DNA of 63,251 bases, taken from the NCBI GenBank assembly GCA_031291475.1, contig JARLIY010000150.1, forward strand, positions 1-63,251, in the 5' to 3' direction. Position numbers and translations under genes: made by a program. The stretch comes from Xanthobacteraceae bacterium (GTDB lineage Bacteria; Pseudomonadota; Alphaproteobacteria; Rhizobiales; Xanthobacteraceae). Below, in pieces: positions 53,365 through 62,222 of this stretch (within the stretch, counting starts at the first letter, position 1; every line of letters begins with the position of its first letter). The notes beneath the pieces were generated by a model. It ran no database searches. It saw nothing but the letters and a program-made list of their open reading frames with translations, and was not told where the DNA came from.

Positions 53365-54282
53365 TCAGCGCTTTCCACTTGCATTTTGCAATGCTTCAAG
53401 CTCGTCGAGCTTTGCTTTCGCCTCTTTTACACCCTGTTCAGCAGCTTGGCGAAACCATGCGACGGCTTGTGTAGTGTCTTGTGCGACGCCTTGGCCGTTC
53501 GCGTACGCGAGACCGAGGCTGTATCGAGCTTCCGCGAGTCCATGTTCTGCGGCCTTTCGGTACCAAGCCACGGCTTGCTGATCATCTTTGGGGACACCTT
53601 CACCGTTCGCGTACATCGCGGCGAGACTGTTTTGGGCAAGGGCGTATCCCTGATCAGCGGCTTTGCGGAACCATGCTAATGCTTGCTGATCGTCTTTGGG
53701 TACGCCTTGACCATTGCGGTACATAAAACCGAGCCTGTTTTGTGCAGGCGCGTATCCCTGATCCGCAGCTTTGCGCAACCATGCGAGCGCTTTTTCATCA
53801 TCTTTGGGGACGCCTTCACCGTTCTGAAATATAAAGCCAAGCCTGTCTTGGGCAGGCGCATATCCCTGAGCAGCAGCTTTGCGGAACCACGCGACGGCTT
53901 GTTGATCGTCTTTGGGGACGCCATCACCGTTCTGGTACATAAAACCGAGCTTGTTTTGCGCAGCCACGTATCCCTGGTCGGCCGCTTTGCGAAACCATGC
54001 GGCGGCTTGCTGATCGTCTTCGGGAACGCCTCGACCCTCCAAATAAACATAACCGAGAGCGTCCTGCGCGACCGCATATCCATGATCAGCGGCTTTGCGT
54101 ACCCAGTACACGTATTGCTGATCGTTTTGGGGGACCCCTTGACCGTTGGCGTACAGCCCACCGAGAGCAAACTGTGCCGCTGCATAGTTTTGATCGGCAG
54201 CTTTGCGGTATTGCTCCACCGCTGCCGTGAGGTTATTGGCTTTTTCATATGCACGCCCGAGCTGGTAAATAAAATCGGACAT
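53365..54282 (-). CDS. Sel1-repeat protein, probably N-terminally truncated
   Basis: The 305-residue protein from the ATG at 54282 has about seven Sel1-like repeats of 36 residues (A(A/L)WFRKAADQGYA and G.GVPKDDQQA), with repeats 3-6 very alike. It has no signal peptide or other N-terminal domain, which is unusual for the family. Its start is 14 bp from the divergent TPR gene, across a direct repeat. It may bind peptides or proteins. Confidence 0.8.
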   Translation of the reverse strand: MSDFIYQLGRAYEKANNLTAAVEQYRKAADQNYAAAQFALGGLYANGQGVPQNDQQYVYWVRKAADHGYAVAQDALGYVYLEGRGVPEDDQQAAAWFRKAADQGYVAAQNKLGFMYQNGDGVPKDDQQAVAWFRKAAAQGYAPAQDRLGFIFQNGEGVPKDDEKALAWLRKAADQGYAPAQNRLGFMYRNGQGVPKDDQQALAWFRKAADQGYALAQNSLAAMYANGEGVPKDDQQAVAWYRKAAEHGLAEARYSLGLAYANGQGVAQDTTQAVAWFRQAAEQGVKEAKAKLDELEALQNASGKR

Positions 54283-54283
54283 C

Positions 54284-54318
54284 AATAATCCACAGGTGTG
54301 GAATAATCCACAGGTGTT
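54284..54318. repeat. 18-bp tandem repeat between two divergent truncated genes
   Basis: AATAATCCACAGGTGTGG (54284-54301) is followed by a near-identical unit (54302-54318). It occupies the entire gap and the first codons of the TPR gene, so no room remains for two promoters. It may mark a recombination junction. Confidence 0.7.
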
Positions 54319-54964
54319 GGCGATCGCTCACAACAACCGGGGGAACGCGTATACCGGAAAGGGGCAATACGATTTAGCCATTCAAGACTATAACGAAGCA
54401 ATCAAACTCAATTTCAATTACGCCAAGCCGTTCAACAATCGAGGCGTGGCTTACCAAAAGAAAGGCGATTATGAGCACGCGATAGAGGATTTTGCTGCGG
54501 CGATCAACGTCGATCCAGATTATGCCGACGCTTTTGCTAACCGTGCGGAAATTTACCAGAAGAAAGGCGACTATGCTCGAGCCTTGAAGGATTTCGACGA
54601 AGCAATCCGACTGCAGCCGACGTTAGCTGAGGTTTGGAATGAGCGGTGCTGGACACGTGCTATCATCGGCGAGTTGCAGGGTGCCTTGGATGATTGCAAC
54701 GAGGCAATCCGATTGAAGCCAAACGTCGCGGCCACGTTAGATTCGCGTGGTTTTACCTACTTAAAGCTGGGCAAATGGGATTCGGCGATTGCAGATTTTA
54801 ATGCAGCATTGAGATTAGATCGGAAGCTGCCTAGTGCTCAATACGGCCGGGGTTTCGCCAAACTGAAGAAGGGCGATCTAACAAGCGGCAACGCCGATAT
54901 TGCCGCGGCTAAAGCTGTCAAGAACGACATTGTGGAAGAGTTCGCCAGTTATGGGGTGCACTAA
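54296..54964 (+). CDS. TPR-repeat protein, probably 5' truncated
   Basis: The 222-residue frame (GTG at 54296, or 54314) has six or so TPR units (AHNNRGNAYTGKGQYDLAIQ, FNNRGVAYQKKGDYEHAIED). It opens directly inside a TPR unit, with no signal peptide, whereas related proteins have one. No good ribosome binding site is present. It is probably the distal part of a larger gene. Whether it is translated is unknown. Confidence 0.65.
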   Translation: MWNNPQVLAIAHNNRGNAYTGKGQYDLAIQDYNEAIKLNFNYAKPFNNRGVAYQKKGDYEHAIEDFAAAINVDPDYADAFANRAEIYQKKGDYARALKDFDEAIRLQPTLAEVWNERCWTRAIIGELQGALDDCNEAIRLKPNVAATLDSRGFTYLKLGKWDSAIADFNAALRLDRKLPSAQYGRGFAKLKKGDLTSGNADIAAAKAVKNDIVEEFASYGVH

Positions 54965-55241
54965 GCGCTTTGCGCACCTTGCTCTGGCAACGCATGCCTT
55001 CCGCCCAAATCAGCTGCTTTTCATTTCTAGAAATAATCGATCCGTTGCGATTATAGCCTGCAGAATGGGGTGAATTGAGCGGCGCTAAAAGCTTCGGGCG
55101 CATGGCGCACAACCCGGGCATCTTCAGGCAGAAATAATTGCACAATCACGCGCAATGACCTTTTCTCACTCGCATGATTGCCATAGTGATTCGCTGGCAC
55201 GTGCGATCCAGGATAGCCACATAACGTGCGCACCGGTCTGT

Positions 55242-55377
55242 TAGAGGGTCGATAGTGCTTGCCGCCGACATCAACATGCTAAAGTGCGCGGCCGATGCGA
55301 ACTGCCAATTTCACGCGCCCTATCGCGAGTGGCTCGATCGGCAGCACCAACGACCCGACGCGTGGTACATCACGTGG
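55242..55377 (+). pseudogene. vapC 5' fragment fused to the GH44 gene
   Basis: The bases GAGGGTCGATAGTGCTTGCC match the vapB end and vapC start of the locus at 61.47 kb (on the minus strand). The first 41 codons (LAADINMLKCAADAN, then DRQHQRPDAWYITW) correspond to VapC LAVDTNVLIYAADAD and ERQRVRPDAWYTTW. After that the frame enters a signal peptide of a different protein. It is a decayed toxin piece. Confidence 0.75.
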
Positions 55378-56988
55378 GTGATCCGCTCTGCAACAGCCGC
55401 CTTGCTCGCGGCAGTGGCCCCGGCGGCGCCGGCCCGAGCCGACAATCTGACGATCACCATCGCCATCGACGCTGCAACAGGGCGGCACGCGATCAGCCCG
55501 CTGATCTATGGGGTAGCCTTCGGCGCTCCAGCGGATCTCACGCAATTGGGCGTGCCGCTCAACCGCTCGGGCGGCAACAGCGAAAGCATGTATAATTGGC
55601 TTCTTAACGCGACCAATCTCGGCCAGGATTGGTACTTCGAGAGCTATCCCTCTACGAGCGCCGCGCCCGGCGGGGACGGGGATACCTTCATCCGCCAGTC
55701 CAAATCCGCCGGCGCGGCTCCGATGCTGACCATCCCGATGATCGGCTGGGTCGCGAAGCTAGGGCCTAACCGGGCGATCCTGCCGAGTTTTTCAGTCGCC
55801 AAATACGGAGCCCAGTGCCAAGTCGATCCTTATCTCGCCGACGCCGGTGACGGCATCCATACCGACTGCTCGACCGACATCGTCGACAACAATCCCGACG
55901 ACGCAAACCAGCCCGATACGCCGGCCGCCGAACAGGCTTGGGTTAAGCATCTGGTGGCGACATGGGGCGGCGCCGCCAAGGGCGGGCTCCGACACTACAT
56001 CATGGATAACGAGCCCAGCATCTGGTTCTCCACTCATCGCGACGTGCATCCGGTCGGCCCGCATGCCACAGAGATCCGCGACAAGGTCATCCACACATCG
56101 CGCGCGGTGAAGGCGATCGATTCCGCCGCCAAGGTGGTGGCGCCGGAGGAATGGGGCTGGGAAGGTTATCTTTACAGTGGCTACGACCAGCAATACGCGG
56201 CCCAGCACGGATACAGCTATTATCCCGATCGTACGACTGAGCAGAACGGCGTGGACTATATCCCTTGGCTGCTGAAATCGTGGAAGGCGGCGGGGCATCC
56301 AGTTGACGTACTGAGCGTCCATTTTTATCCGCAGGGCGGCGAGTACAGCGAAGACACCTCGACCGCCATGCAGCTGTTGCGCAACCGTTCGACACGGCAG
56401 CTCTGGGACCCGACATACGTCTCGGAAAGCTGGATCAATGCGGTGGTCGAACTCATCCCCAGGCTCCAGGGCTGGGTCCATGACTTCTACTATGCCGGCA
56501 CGCCGGTTGCGGTCACTGAATACAATTGGGGCGCCGAGAACGCCATCAACGGCGCCACCGCCCAGGCCGACATTTTGGGGATCTTTGGGCGCTACGGCCT
56601 CAACATGGCGACTCGCTGGACCGTGCCGGCGGCCACCACGCCGACCTACAAGGCCATGCAGATCTATCGCAACTACGACGGCCGTCATTCGGCTTTCGGC
56701 GATACCGCGATTACAGCGGTTGTTCCCAACCCGGACAATCTGTCGGCCTTCGCGGCCATCCGCTCCTCGGATGGCGCCATGACCGTGATGGTGATCAACA
56801 AGGTGCTGACCGGGGCGACGCCGGTTACACTCAAGCTGGCCAATTTCGCGGCGTCGGGAACGGCGCAGGTCTACCGGCTAACCGCCGCGAACGTTATCGC
56901 CCGTCTGCCCAACCGGGCGTGGTCCAACGGCAAGCTTGGCGACACTGAGCCACCTCAGAGCATCACGCTTTACGTCCTGCCGAAATAA
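55255..56988 (+). CDS. Glycoside hydrolase family 44-like enzyme with vapC-derived N-terminus
   Basis: The 577-residue frame starts at a GTG inherited from a vapC remnant. A signal peptide lies at about 42-62 (VIRSATAALLAAVAPAAPARA), so the true start may be the GTG at 55378. The mature part has ISPLIYGVAFG, RSGGNSESMYNW, the acid/base Glu in MDNEPSIWFSTH and the nucleophile Glu in VTEYNWGAENA. It ends with a beta-sandwich. This is the GH44 type (endoglucanase/xyloglucanase). The substrate is inferred. Such enzymes are uncommon in Hyphomicrobiales. Confidence 0.82.
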   Translation: MLAADINMLKCAADANCQFHAPYREWLDRQHQRPDAWYITWVIRSATAALLAAVAPAAPARADNLTITIAIDAATGRHAISPLIYGVAFGAPADLTQLGVPLNRSGGNSESMYNWLLNATNLGQDWYFESYPSTSAAPGGDGDTFIRQSKSAGAAPMLTIPMIGWVAKLGPNRAILPSFSVAKYGAQCQVDPYLADAGDGIHTDCSTDIVDNNPDDANQPDTPAAEQAWVKHLVATWGGAAKGGLRHYIMDNEPSIWFSTHRDVHPVGPHATEIRDKVIHTSRAVKAIDSAAKVVAPEEWGWEGYLYSGYDQQYAAQHGYSYYPDRTTEQNGVDYIPWLLKSWKAAGHPVDVLSVHFYPQGGEYSEDTSTAMQLLRNRSTRQLWDPTYVSESWINAVVELIPRLQGWVHDFYYAGTPVAVTEYNWGAENAINGATAQADILGIFGRYGLNMATRWTVPAATTPTYKAMQIYRNYDGRHSAFGDTAITAVVPNPDNLSAFAAIRSSDGAMTVMVINKVLTGATPVTLKLANFAASGTAQVYRLTAANVIARLPNRAWSNGKLGDTEPPQSITLYVLPK

Positions 56989-57606
56989 GATCCCCAGCCG
57001 ATGACTCAAGCGGGCGTTACCTGAGGTGGCCGGCGCGGATAATTCAAGATGGGTTGAGCAGAGAGCGCCTGTTGGAGCAGGAATATGGCCTGTCCCCCGC
57101 GCTGGGTGCCACTCCGCCGGGGCGGTTGCTGGCTTCCGCGGAGCGGGCTCGGGGTTCCAAGGACCCGCTTTCGAGTTCGCCCGACAAACAAATCTCTTCG
57201 CTTCTCTTGACGAATCAGATAGATATGGATTCCACGCTTGGTCGCTCTCCGACGCGAGCGTAAACTTCCAGGAGGTCGTGCAACTTGCCCCGCTTCTTAA
57301 GCGGGGCTTCTTTTTCGCGAGCGGGAAAGTAACAAACGATTCCGTCTGCAGTAAAGCCCATCCGAGTCGCTTTCCGACTAGTGTTGAAAGCTGGCAACAC
57401 CTCTCTTTGTTGCTATTTTCCTGTAAGTTTATGCTTTGGCGCCCTGCCCCTCGAAAACACGCGGAATAACGCTCAGCCATGTCAATAAATTCTTGACTCG
57501 GCGCCAGTGAACTGACTCATATAGAGAATCACCGTTCGTAACGAACTTTGGCAGGCGGTTGGTCAGGTTGGTCCGGGTCACTTGAAGCGAAAATGAAGGT
57601 GCCTAC
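56989..57606. other. Intergenic region with an orphan terminator
   Basis: 618 bp without a convincing gene. A strong intrinsic terminator stands at 57287-57315. A possible TTGACG box (57208) lies 80 bp upstream, which would fit a short transcript, but no clear -10 was found. The rest shows no recognised feature. Confidence 0.5.
57287..57315 (+). terminator. Strong orphan terminator
   Basis: GCCCCGCTT and AAGCGGGGC around CTT are followed by TTCTTTTT. It is 300 bp after the GH44 stop and could end a small RNA or a long 3' UTR. Confidence 0.8.
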
Positions 57607-57924
57607 ATGGTGGACACTGACATGTATTCGAGCCCGCAAAAGCTATCGGACGAAGACGTCAGTGAGCTGCGACGTGATGCCGGGCACTGGCTGAAACGGC
57701 TACGCGAGGCCCAAGGGCTTTCGCAGCGTGATCTCGCCGAAAAGGTGGGGGTCGAATATTATACGTTCATTTCGCAAGTGGAATCCGGCCGAGGTCGCAT
57801 CCCTCCCGACCGCTATCGTGCGTGGGCAAATGCTCTCGGCGTCCCGCCCCGGGATTTCGTTATCAGGCTGATGCGCAACTACGACCCGGTAACCTACCGA
57901 ATCCTTTTTGATAAAGCGTCCTAA
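57607..57924 (+). CDS. XRE-family helix-turn-helix regulator
   Basis: The 105-residue product has a Cro/CI-type HTH (WLKRLREAQGLSQRDLAEKV, then YYTFISQVESGRGRIPPDRY). GAAGG lies eight bases upstream of the ATG. It is not paired with a visible toxin gene. Its targets are unknown. Confidence 0.88.
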   Translation: MVDTDMYSSPQKLSDEDVSELRRDAGHWLKRLREAQGLSQRDLAEKVGVEYYTFISQVESGRGRIPPDRYRAWANALGVPPRDFVIRLMRNYDPVTYRILFDKAS

Positions 57925-58272
57925 CGCTGCGTAGTCGTTTAGCCGCCATGACCAAGCCGCTCCCGTCAGGGCAACTTCCGTTGCCATATTCACCGGCGCT
58001 TGATCCCGTCCGCACTCGATCTTGTGTCCAGTGAACGAGCCTGCCAGTATTGACTGGCGATGCGTGACAATGAGGAAATCCAGCGCACGTCAGTCTCTTC
58101 TGGTATGATTCAACTCCGGCCATTGCTACTTCATCGCGTTAAACGTCGCGAAGGCCAATAGGCGAAGTTCCTAGCCCTTCTACTCATCAGCACAAAGCCG
58201 TATTCAGGGTGGGTTCAGGTGCGCTGTGTAACTGCAAATAGAGAATACGCGCTTAACCGGGAGATTCGGGCG

Positions 58273-59478
58273 ATGCCTCTCATCCGTTCGTTGGCTTTGG
58301 TGGCTTGTCTCCTCGTGTGTTTCATACCTGCCGCCGTTTATCAGGCCTGTGCGCAAGTGATTGTCGGCGTCAGCGTCGACGTCGAGCCGCCGCCGTTGCC
58401 CGATTACGAGCAGCCACCGATCCCGGCGACTGGCTATTTGTGGGCTCCTGGTTATTGGGCGTGGAGCGACGATGGTGGCTATTACTGGGTGCCCGGCACT
58501 TGGGTGCTGCCACCAGAGGCCGGCCTGTTGTGGACCCCCGCTTACTGGGGCTGGAGCGACGGCGCCTACGGGTTTTATCCGGGATACTGGGGGCCGCACA
58601 TTGGCTTTTACGGGGGTGTCTATTACGGCTACGGGTATAGTGGCGTAGGATACGAAGGTGGGTATTGGCGTGAAGGCCGTTTCTTTTACAATTCCACCGT
58701 CAACAATTTCGGCAATGCGCAGGTCACCAACGTCTACAGCAAGACGGTGATCGTCAACAACACGTCCCGCACCAGCTTCAATGGCGGCGCCGGGGGAACG
58801 ACGGCACGGCCGACGCCCGAACAGGTCGCAGCGGCGAGGGAGCACCATGTAGCTGCGACGCCGGCGCAAATGCAGCACGCCGAAGCGGCGGCGAAGGATC
58901 CGGCGCTCTCGCTCGCGCACAATCATGGCCATCCGGCCGTGGCCGCCACTACGCTCCCAGGAAAGTTCGAAGGTCCGGGCGTCGTTTCCGCCCATCCCGG
59001 ACCGCCGGTGCCGGTGCGGCCGGCAAAGAGCGTTCCGTCCGCGGGCCGTCCAACGAACACTCAGGGCACAAGGCCGGGCGGCGAAACGCCGGAGCGCAAG
59101 GAACTGGCGCCGCGCACCACTACGGGGCCGGCTCCCGTAACCAATGAGAAGAAGAAGCCCGCGACGCTTGAAACCAAACGCCCGGAGCAGCCGACAGCGA
59201 AGCCGGTTGCACCCGCAGCACATGCGCCACCGCCGCCGACGCCTCCACCGGCTAGACCGCAAACTGCGCGGCCAGCGCCCGCACATGTCTCACCGCCGCC
59301 GACGCCTCCACCGGCTAGACCGCAAACTGCGCGGCCAGCGCCCGCACATGTGTCACCGCCGCCGACGCCTCCACCGGCTAGACCGCAAACTGCGCGGCCA
59401 GCCTCGCCGCCTCCGCCCGCCGCGCAGCGGCCGCCGCCCCCTGGCAAGCCCAAATGCCCTCCGGGACAACATTGCTAG
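58273..59478 (+). CDS. YXWGXW repeat exported protein with Pro-rich tail
   Basis: The ATG at 58273 has GGGAG nine bases upstream. The 401-residue product has a signal peptide (ending CAQ) and aromatic repeats (GYLWAPGYWAW, YYWVPGTWVL, LLWTPAYWGW) of the YXWGXW family. An Ala-rich helical part follows, then a Pro-rich tail built from a 21-residue tandem repeat. It is probably periplasmic or outer membrane; the function is unknown. The last residues include Cys (KCPPGQHC). Confidence 0.75.
   Translation: MPLIRSLALVACLLVCFIPAAVYQACAQVIVGVSVDVEPPPLPDYEQPPIPATGYLWAPGYWAWSDDGGYYWVPGTWVLPPEAGLLWTPAYWGWSDGAYGFYPGYWGPHIGFYGGVYYGYGYSGVGYEGGYWREGRFFYNSTVNNFGNAQVTNVYSKTVIVNNTSRTSFNGGAGGTTARPTPEQVAAAREHHVAATPAQMQHAEAAAKDPALSLAHNHGHPAVAATTLPGKFEGPGVVSAHPGPPVPVRPAKSVPSAGRPTNTQGTRPGGETPERKELAPRTTTGPAPVTNEKKKPATLETKRPEQPTAKPVAPAAHAPPPPTPPPARPQTARPAPAHVSPPPTPPPARPQTARPAPAHVSPPPTPPPARPQTARPASPPPPAAQRPPPPGKPKCPPGQHC
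59230..59403 (+). repeat. 63-bp tandem repeat coding for the Pro-rich tail
   Basis: Units begin at 59230, 59293 and 59356, the last shortened. They encode PPPTPPPARPQTARPAPAHVS with very little change. The copy number may vary between strains. Confidence 0.85.
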
Positions 59479-59694
59479 TGACCTTGCGTCCCTTGTCGCG
59501 TCGAGGGCAGCATCACCCGGCGTTTAGCGATGGTAGGTGAGGACGAGATGAACACTCTCGTTAAATCGGGTGTTGACTGACGCCCTCTTCATCTACCGCA
59601 ACGGAACAATCGCTGTCGAAGGGAAGCTGTCGAGGAAGGGGCACCGTCGCTTTTTTGGCGGCGCCGTTTTGCTAGAGGTCAGCTCTGGGTTGAA

Positions 59695-60426
59695 ATGTCA
59701 GCCAAAGGGCTTTGCCAGATCGATCCAGCCGTGCTGCTCTCTGCGATCCTGATTGCGGGATCTGCGTCAGCCTACGACGCCTACGACCCGAGCAATTGCA
59801 ACGGCGTCGATTGGGACGACAAGCGAGTGCTGGTTGTCCAGAAGGTGACGACCCATACGCGCGTCAACTTCATCAAGAGCCAGTATGATGATGACTTCAA
59901 GGCCACCACTTGCCCGGCGGACACCGAGGTTTGCCGACAAAAGTCCTACCTCGTTCCGGGCGACCTCGTCCTTACCGGCCATACCCAAGGTGCTTTCACC
60001 TGTGTGGTCTACCAGTCTCCGCTGGCGCGGAAGCAGATTTGGGCCAAGGGTTGGCTGCCGACCTCTGCATTGACGCCGGTTTCTCCCATGCCGTCCCCAA
60101 AGCTGTCGGATTGGAAAGGCACTTGGTATCACCCTGGCGGTGAAATAACGATCTCCCAAGGTGACGACGGCAAGTTACGCATTGAAGGCGGCATGACCGT
60201 TCCGACCGCGCATGATTTTCACAACGGCGCGTTGCGGGCGAAAGTAACGCCCGAGAAGGATACCATCGCCTTTGTCGATGACGGCAGTAGTCCGTTCGAT
60301 AAAACGGAAGCAGGAGAATGCCGGGTGCGGATGCAACGCGTCGATCAATGGCTGCTGGTCGAGGACAACTCAGGCTGCGGCGGTACCACCGTGACGTTCA
60401 CAGGGCTTTATCGGCGGACCAAATGA
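59695..60426 (+). CDS. Exported protein of unknown function
   Basis: The 243-residue product has a signal peptide (AILIAGSASA). The body shows two Cys-rich parts (SNCNGVDWDDKRV, TCPADTEVC) and an SH3-like stretch (GDLVLTGHTQGAFTCVVYQS). A C-terminal domain ends GCGGTTVTFTGLYRR. The last part looks like a lipocalin-like or MliC-type beta domain, but no family was recognised. It stands alone on the plus strand. Confidence 0.6.
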   Translation: MSAKGLCQIDPAVLLSAILIAGSASAYDAYDPSNCNGVDWDDKRVLVVQKVTTHTRVNFIKSQYDDDFKATTCPADTEVCRQKSYLVPGDLVLTGHTQGAFTCVVYQSPLARKQIWAKGWLPTSALTPVSPMPSPKLSDWKGTWYHPGGEITISQGDDGKLRIEGGMTVPTAHDFHNGALRAKVTPEKDTIAFVDDGSSPFDKTEAGECRVRMQRVDQWLLVEDNSGCGGTTVTFTGLYRRTK

Positions 60427-61033
60427 GCCGTGTAATTTATGCGGATTGCCGCCATTTTAACGTTGCTAATCGACTGATCGACTTCGTTGATGCGCAAATC
60501 ATCGGCATCCAAATGCAGGAGCAGTTTGATACCGTCGTTGTGGAAATGCCCAGTGCGCGAAACGTGAGCGGATAAGGGCGTCGTACAGCCCAAAAAATAC
60601 CTGACTGCGCGAAGCCAGCGTTTTCCAAAAAAAACCCGCAAGAAGAAAGACCACCTCGCGGTGGCCTTGCCAAAAATTCGGCAGGTGTTTTGATCAGGTT
60701 GCTGCGGCCGTTACGGTGGAGCAAACCCTGCGCCGGATGACCGCACCTTCGGGAACCACCTTGAACGGAAGTGTGGGTGTCGATAGCGTTGACCTGATCG
60801 GGTGACGCCCAGTTAGGGCCTCGACCACGATGCGGTTTTAGTCGCTTGCTGGAATTGTCGACCCGTATGACGATGTATTGCTGCTCACCTCGAAATAAAA
60901 TCAGACGGGTAAACCCGCAAAAACATATTTATGGGAACTCTCAACCGAAAAATGCCAGCTGATCTTTGTCGTGGCGACAGGACGAATTGGGTACCGCACG
61001 GGTTCATCACAGGACCCAGAAAATGCCACCCGT
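60427..61033. other. Intergenic region
   Basis: 607 bp with no convincing gene. An imperfect hairpin (60649-60666) preceded on the plus strand by a run of eight A could terminate minus-strand transcription from vapC, but the stem has a mismatch. Nothing else was recognised. Confidence 0.45.
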
Positions 61034-61471
61034 CTACGATCGAAGCGGATCGATCACTTCTAAAAACGGAAATTGATTGAAATCGGTATCCCGAGTGCAG
61101 ATTCGTCCAATCCCATGCTCACGCATGAGAATAGCCGTATGTGCATCGTGCATTAGATTGCCGGCGAGATGTGGCAACTCGGCAATGACCATTCCAGCGA
61201 CGTCGGCGTGTCGTTGTGTCGGGACGAGTACGGCAAGGCCCGGCGAGGCGAGCAGCGCCGAGACGAACTCCCACGCCGCCGGCGCGCTCCACGGCCGCCG
61301 CATGACCCGCGGGTGGGTGGACACACGTAGAAACTCGTAAAGGATCCCCCAAGTGGTGTACCAGGCATCCGGTCGCACCCGTTGGCGCTCAAGCCAATCG
61401 CGGCAGGGCGCATGAAATTGCGCGTCGGCATCGGCGGCGTAAATCAGCACATTGGTGTCGACGGCGAGCAC
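61034..61471 (-). CDS. vapC: VapC PIN-domain toxin
   Basis: The 145-residue product (GTG start) has the PIN acidic residues: Asp in LAVDTNVLIYAADAD, Glu in GILYEFLRV, then Asp in LMHDAHTAIL and TRDTDFNQFPF. It is an RNase toxin. Its start overlaps the vapB stop by 1 base. A 5' copy of this gene occurs at 55.25 kb. Confidence 0.9.
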   Translation of the reverse strand: MLAVDTNVLIYAADADAQFHAPCRDWLERQRVRPDAWYTTWGILYEFLRVSTHPRVMRRPWSAPAAWEFVSALLASPGLAVLVPTQRHADVAGMVIAELPHLAGNLMHDAHTAILMREHGIGRICTRDTDFNQFPFLEVIDPLRS

Positions 61472-61698
61472 TAACGACCCTCCATGGCGTGATACAGCGC
61501 GTCGCGATCGGCAATATCGACGAGTGTGCCGCCGCTGCGAAATGTCGGCAGGACAGGGATAACACCGCGCTTTCGTTGAGAGCGAAGCAGCAAGCGCAAC
61601 GCGGTTTCGACCAGGTCGGACATGGTGCGGCCTTGACGTGCGGCCTCCCGCTTGAGCTCAGCCATGACGGTATCGTCGATCTCGAGAGTGGTCTTCAT
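61471..61698 (-). CDS. vapB: VapB ribbon-helix-helix antitoxin
   Basis: The product is 75 residues from the ATG at 61698 (another ATG lies at 61710). It has MKTTLEIDDTVMAELKREAA, the ribbon-helix-helix start, then GRTMSDLVETALRLLLRS and a toxin-binding tail. It forms the pair with the VapC gene directly after it. The ATATGG-CCATAT palindrome at the start is a candidate operator. Confidence 0.9.
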   Translation of the reverse strand: MKTTLEIDDTVMAELKREAARQGRTMSDLVETALRLLLRSQRKRGVIPVLPTFRSGGTLVDIADRDALYHAMEGR

Positions 61699-61712
61699 AT
61701 GGAAACCCATAT
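61697..61712. promoter_or_regulatory. Candidate vapBC operator palindrome
   Basis: ATATGGAAACCCATAT has 6-bp arms separated by AAAC. It overlaps the two candidate vapB start codons, where binding would block initiation. More AT-rich half-sites extend to about 61732. Confidence 0.45.
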
Positions 61713-61859
61713 CATATATATGGATATATGGCTAGCGAAACCACCGATTTTCGCAGGCCGCCGGTCCGTGAATTGTCGGCACGACGTTGTGTTGCGTGGT
61801 GCGTTGGCTTGCCTTGCGTGGCCTGAACTCTTCAGCCCATGCCTGGTAAGCCGTGGCGA

Positions 61860-62195
61860 TGGAAGGCTTCCTTCGATCTTCTCCCGTGCTGCGCTCGCGA
61901 GAAAAGCCGAACGCGTGAGTCCATGTGCTTTTGCCGCCTCGTCGATGGCATCGAGGAGGCCGGCATCGGGCGACAGATTGGCCCGTACCGCTCGGCCGGC
62001 GTCGAGAAGCAGTGGCACCATGGCGAGCACAGCGCCCTTCGCTAACGCTGCGGCAATCTCGGGATCGGCGCGGAGCGCCTCAACCGAGCGCCTCGCCATC
62101 ATCGATCGCATCTTCGACCCACAGTCGCACCGCCTCGACGGCGTTTCGCAGAGCTTCGGCGATAGTTCGAATTCATGCTTCGAAGGCTTGAATAG
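61860..62195 (-). pseudogene. HicB-type antitoxin pseudogene with frameshift
   Basis: One frame reads VEALRADPEIAAALAKGAVL, then LLLDAGRAVRANLSPDAGLL and AHGLTRSAFLASAAREKI, the end of HicB-type antitoxins. The preceding part AEALRNAVEAVRLWVEDAID is in another frame, joined by a frameshift near 62090. There is no HicA next to it. It is a remnant. Confidence 0.7.
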
Positions 62196-62222
62196 ACTTA
62201 TCAAATAAGCTATTATAGCTGT

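Noticed and set aside
55051..55233. 60-residue minus-strand frame before the vapC-GH44 fusion
   Set aside because: No ribosome binding site and no recognised family; may be chance.
59228..59410. Tandem repeat considered as a CRISPR array
   Set aside because: Units are directly joined without spacers and lie in frame inside a coding region.
60611..60666. Hairpin plus A-run as a minus-strand terminator
   Set aside because: The stem is short with a mismatch and the T-run is 14 bases away; noted only in the intergenic entry.
61489..62208. Plus-strand open frame across vapB and the HicB pseudogene
   Set aside because: The minus strand holds recognised antitoxin sequences; this frame has no motif.
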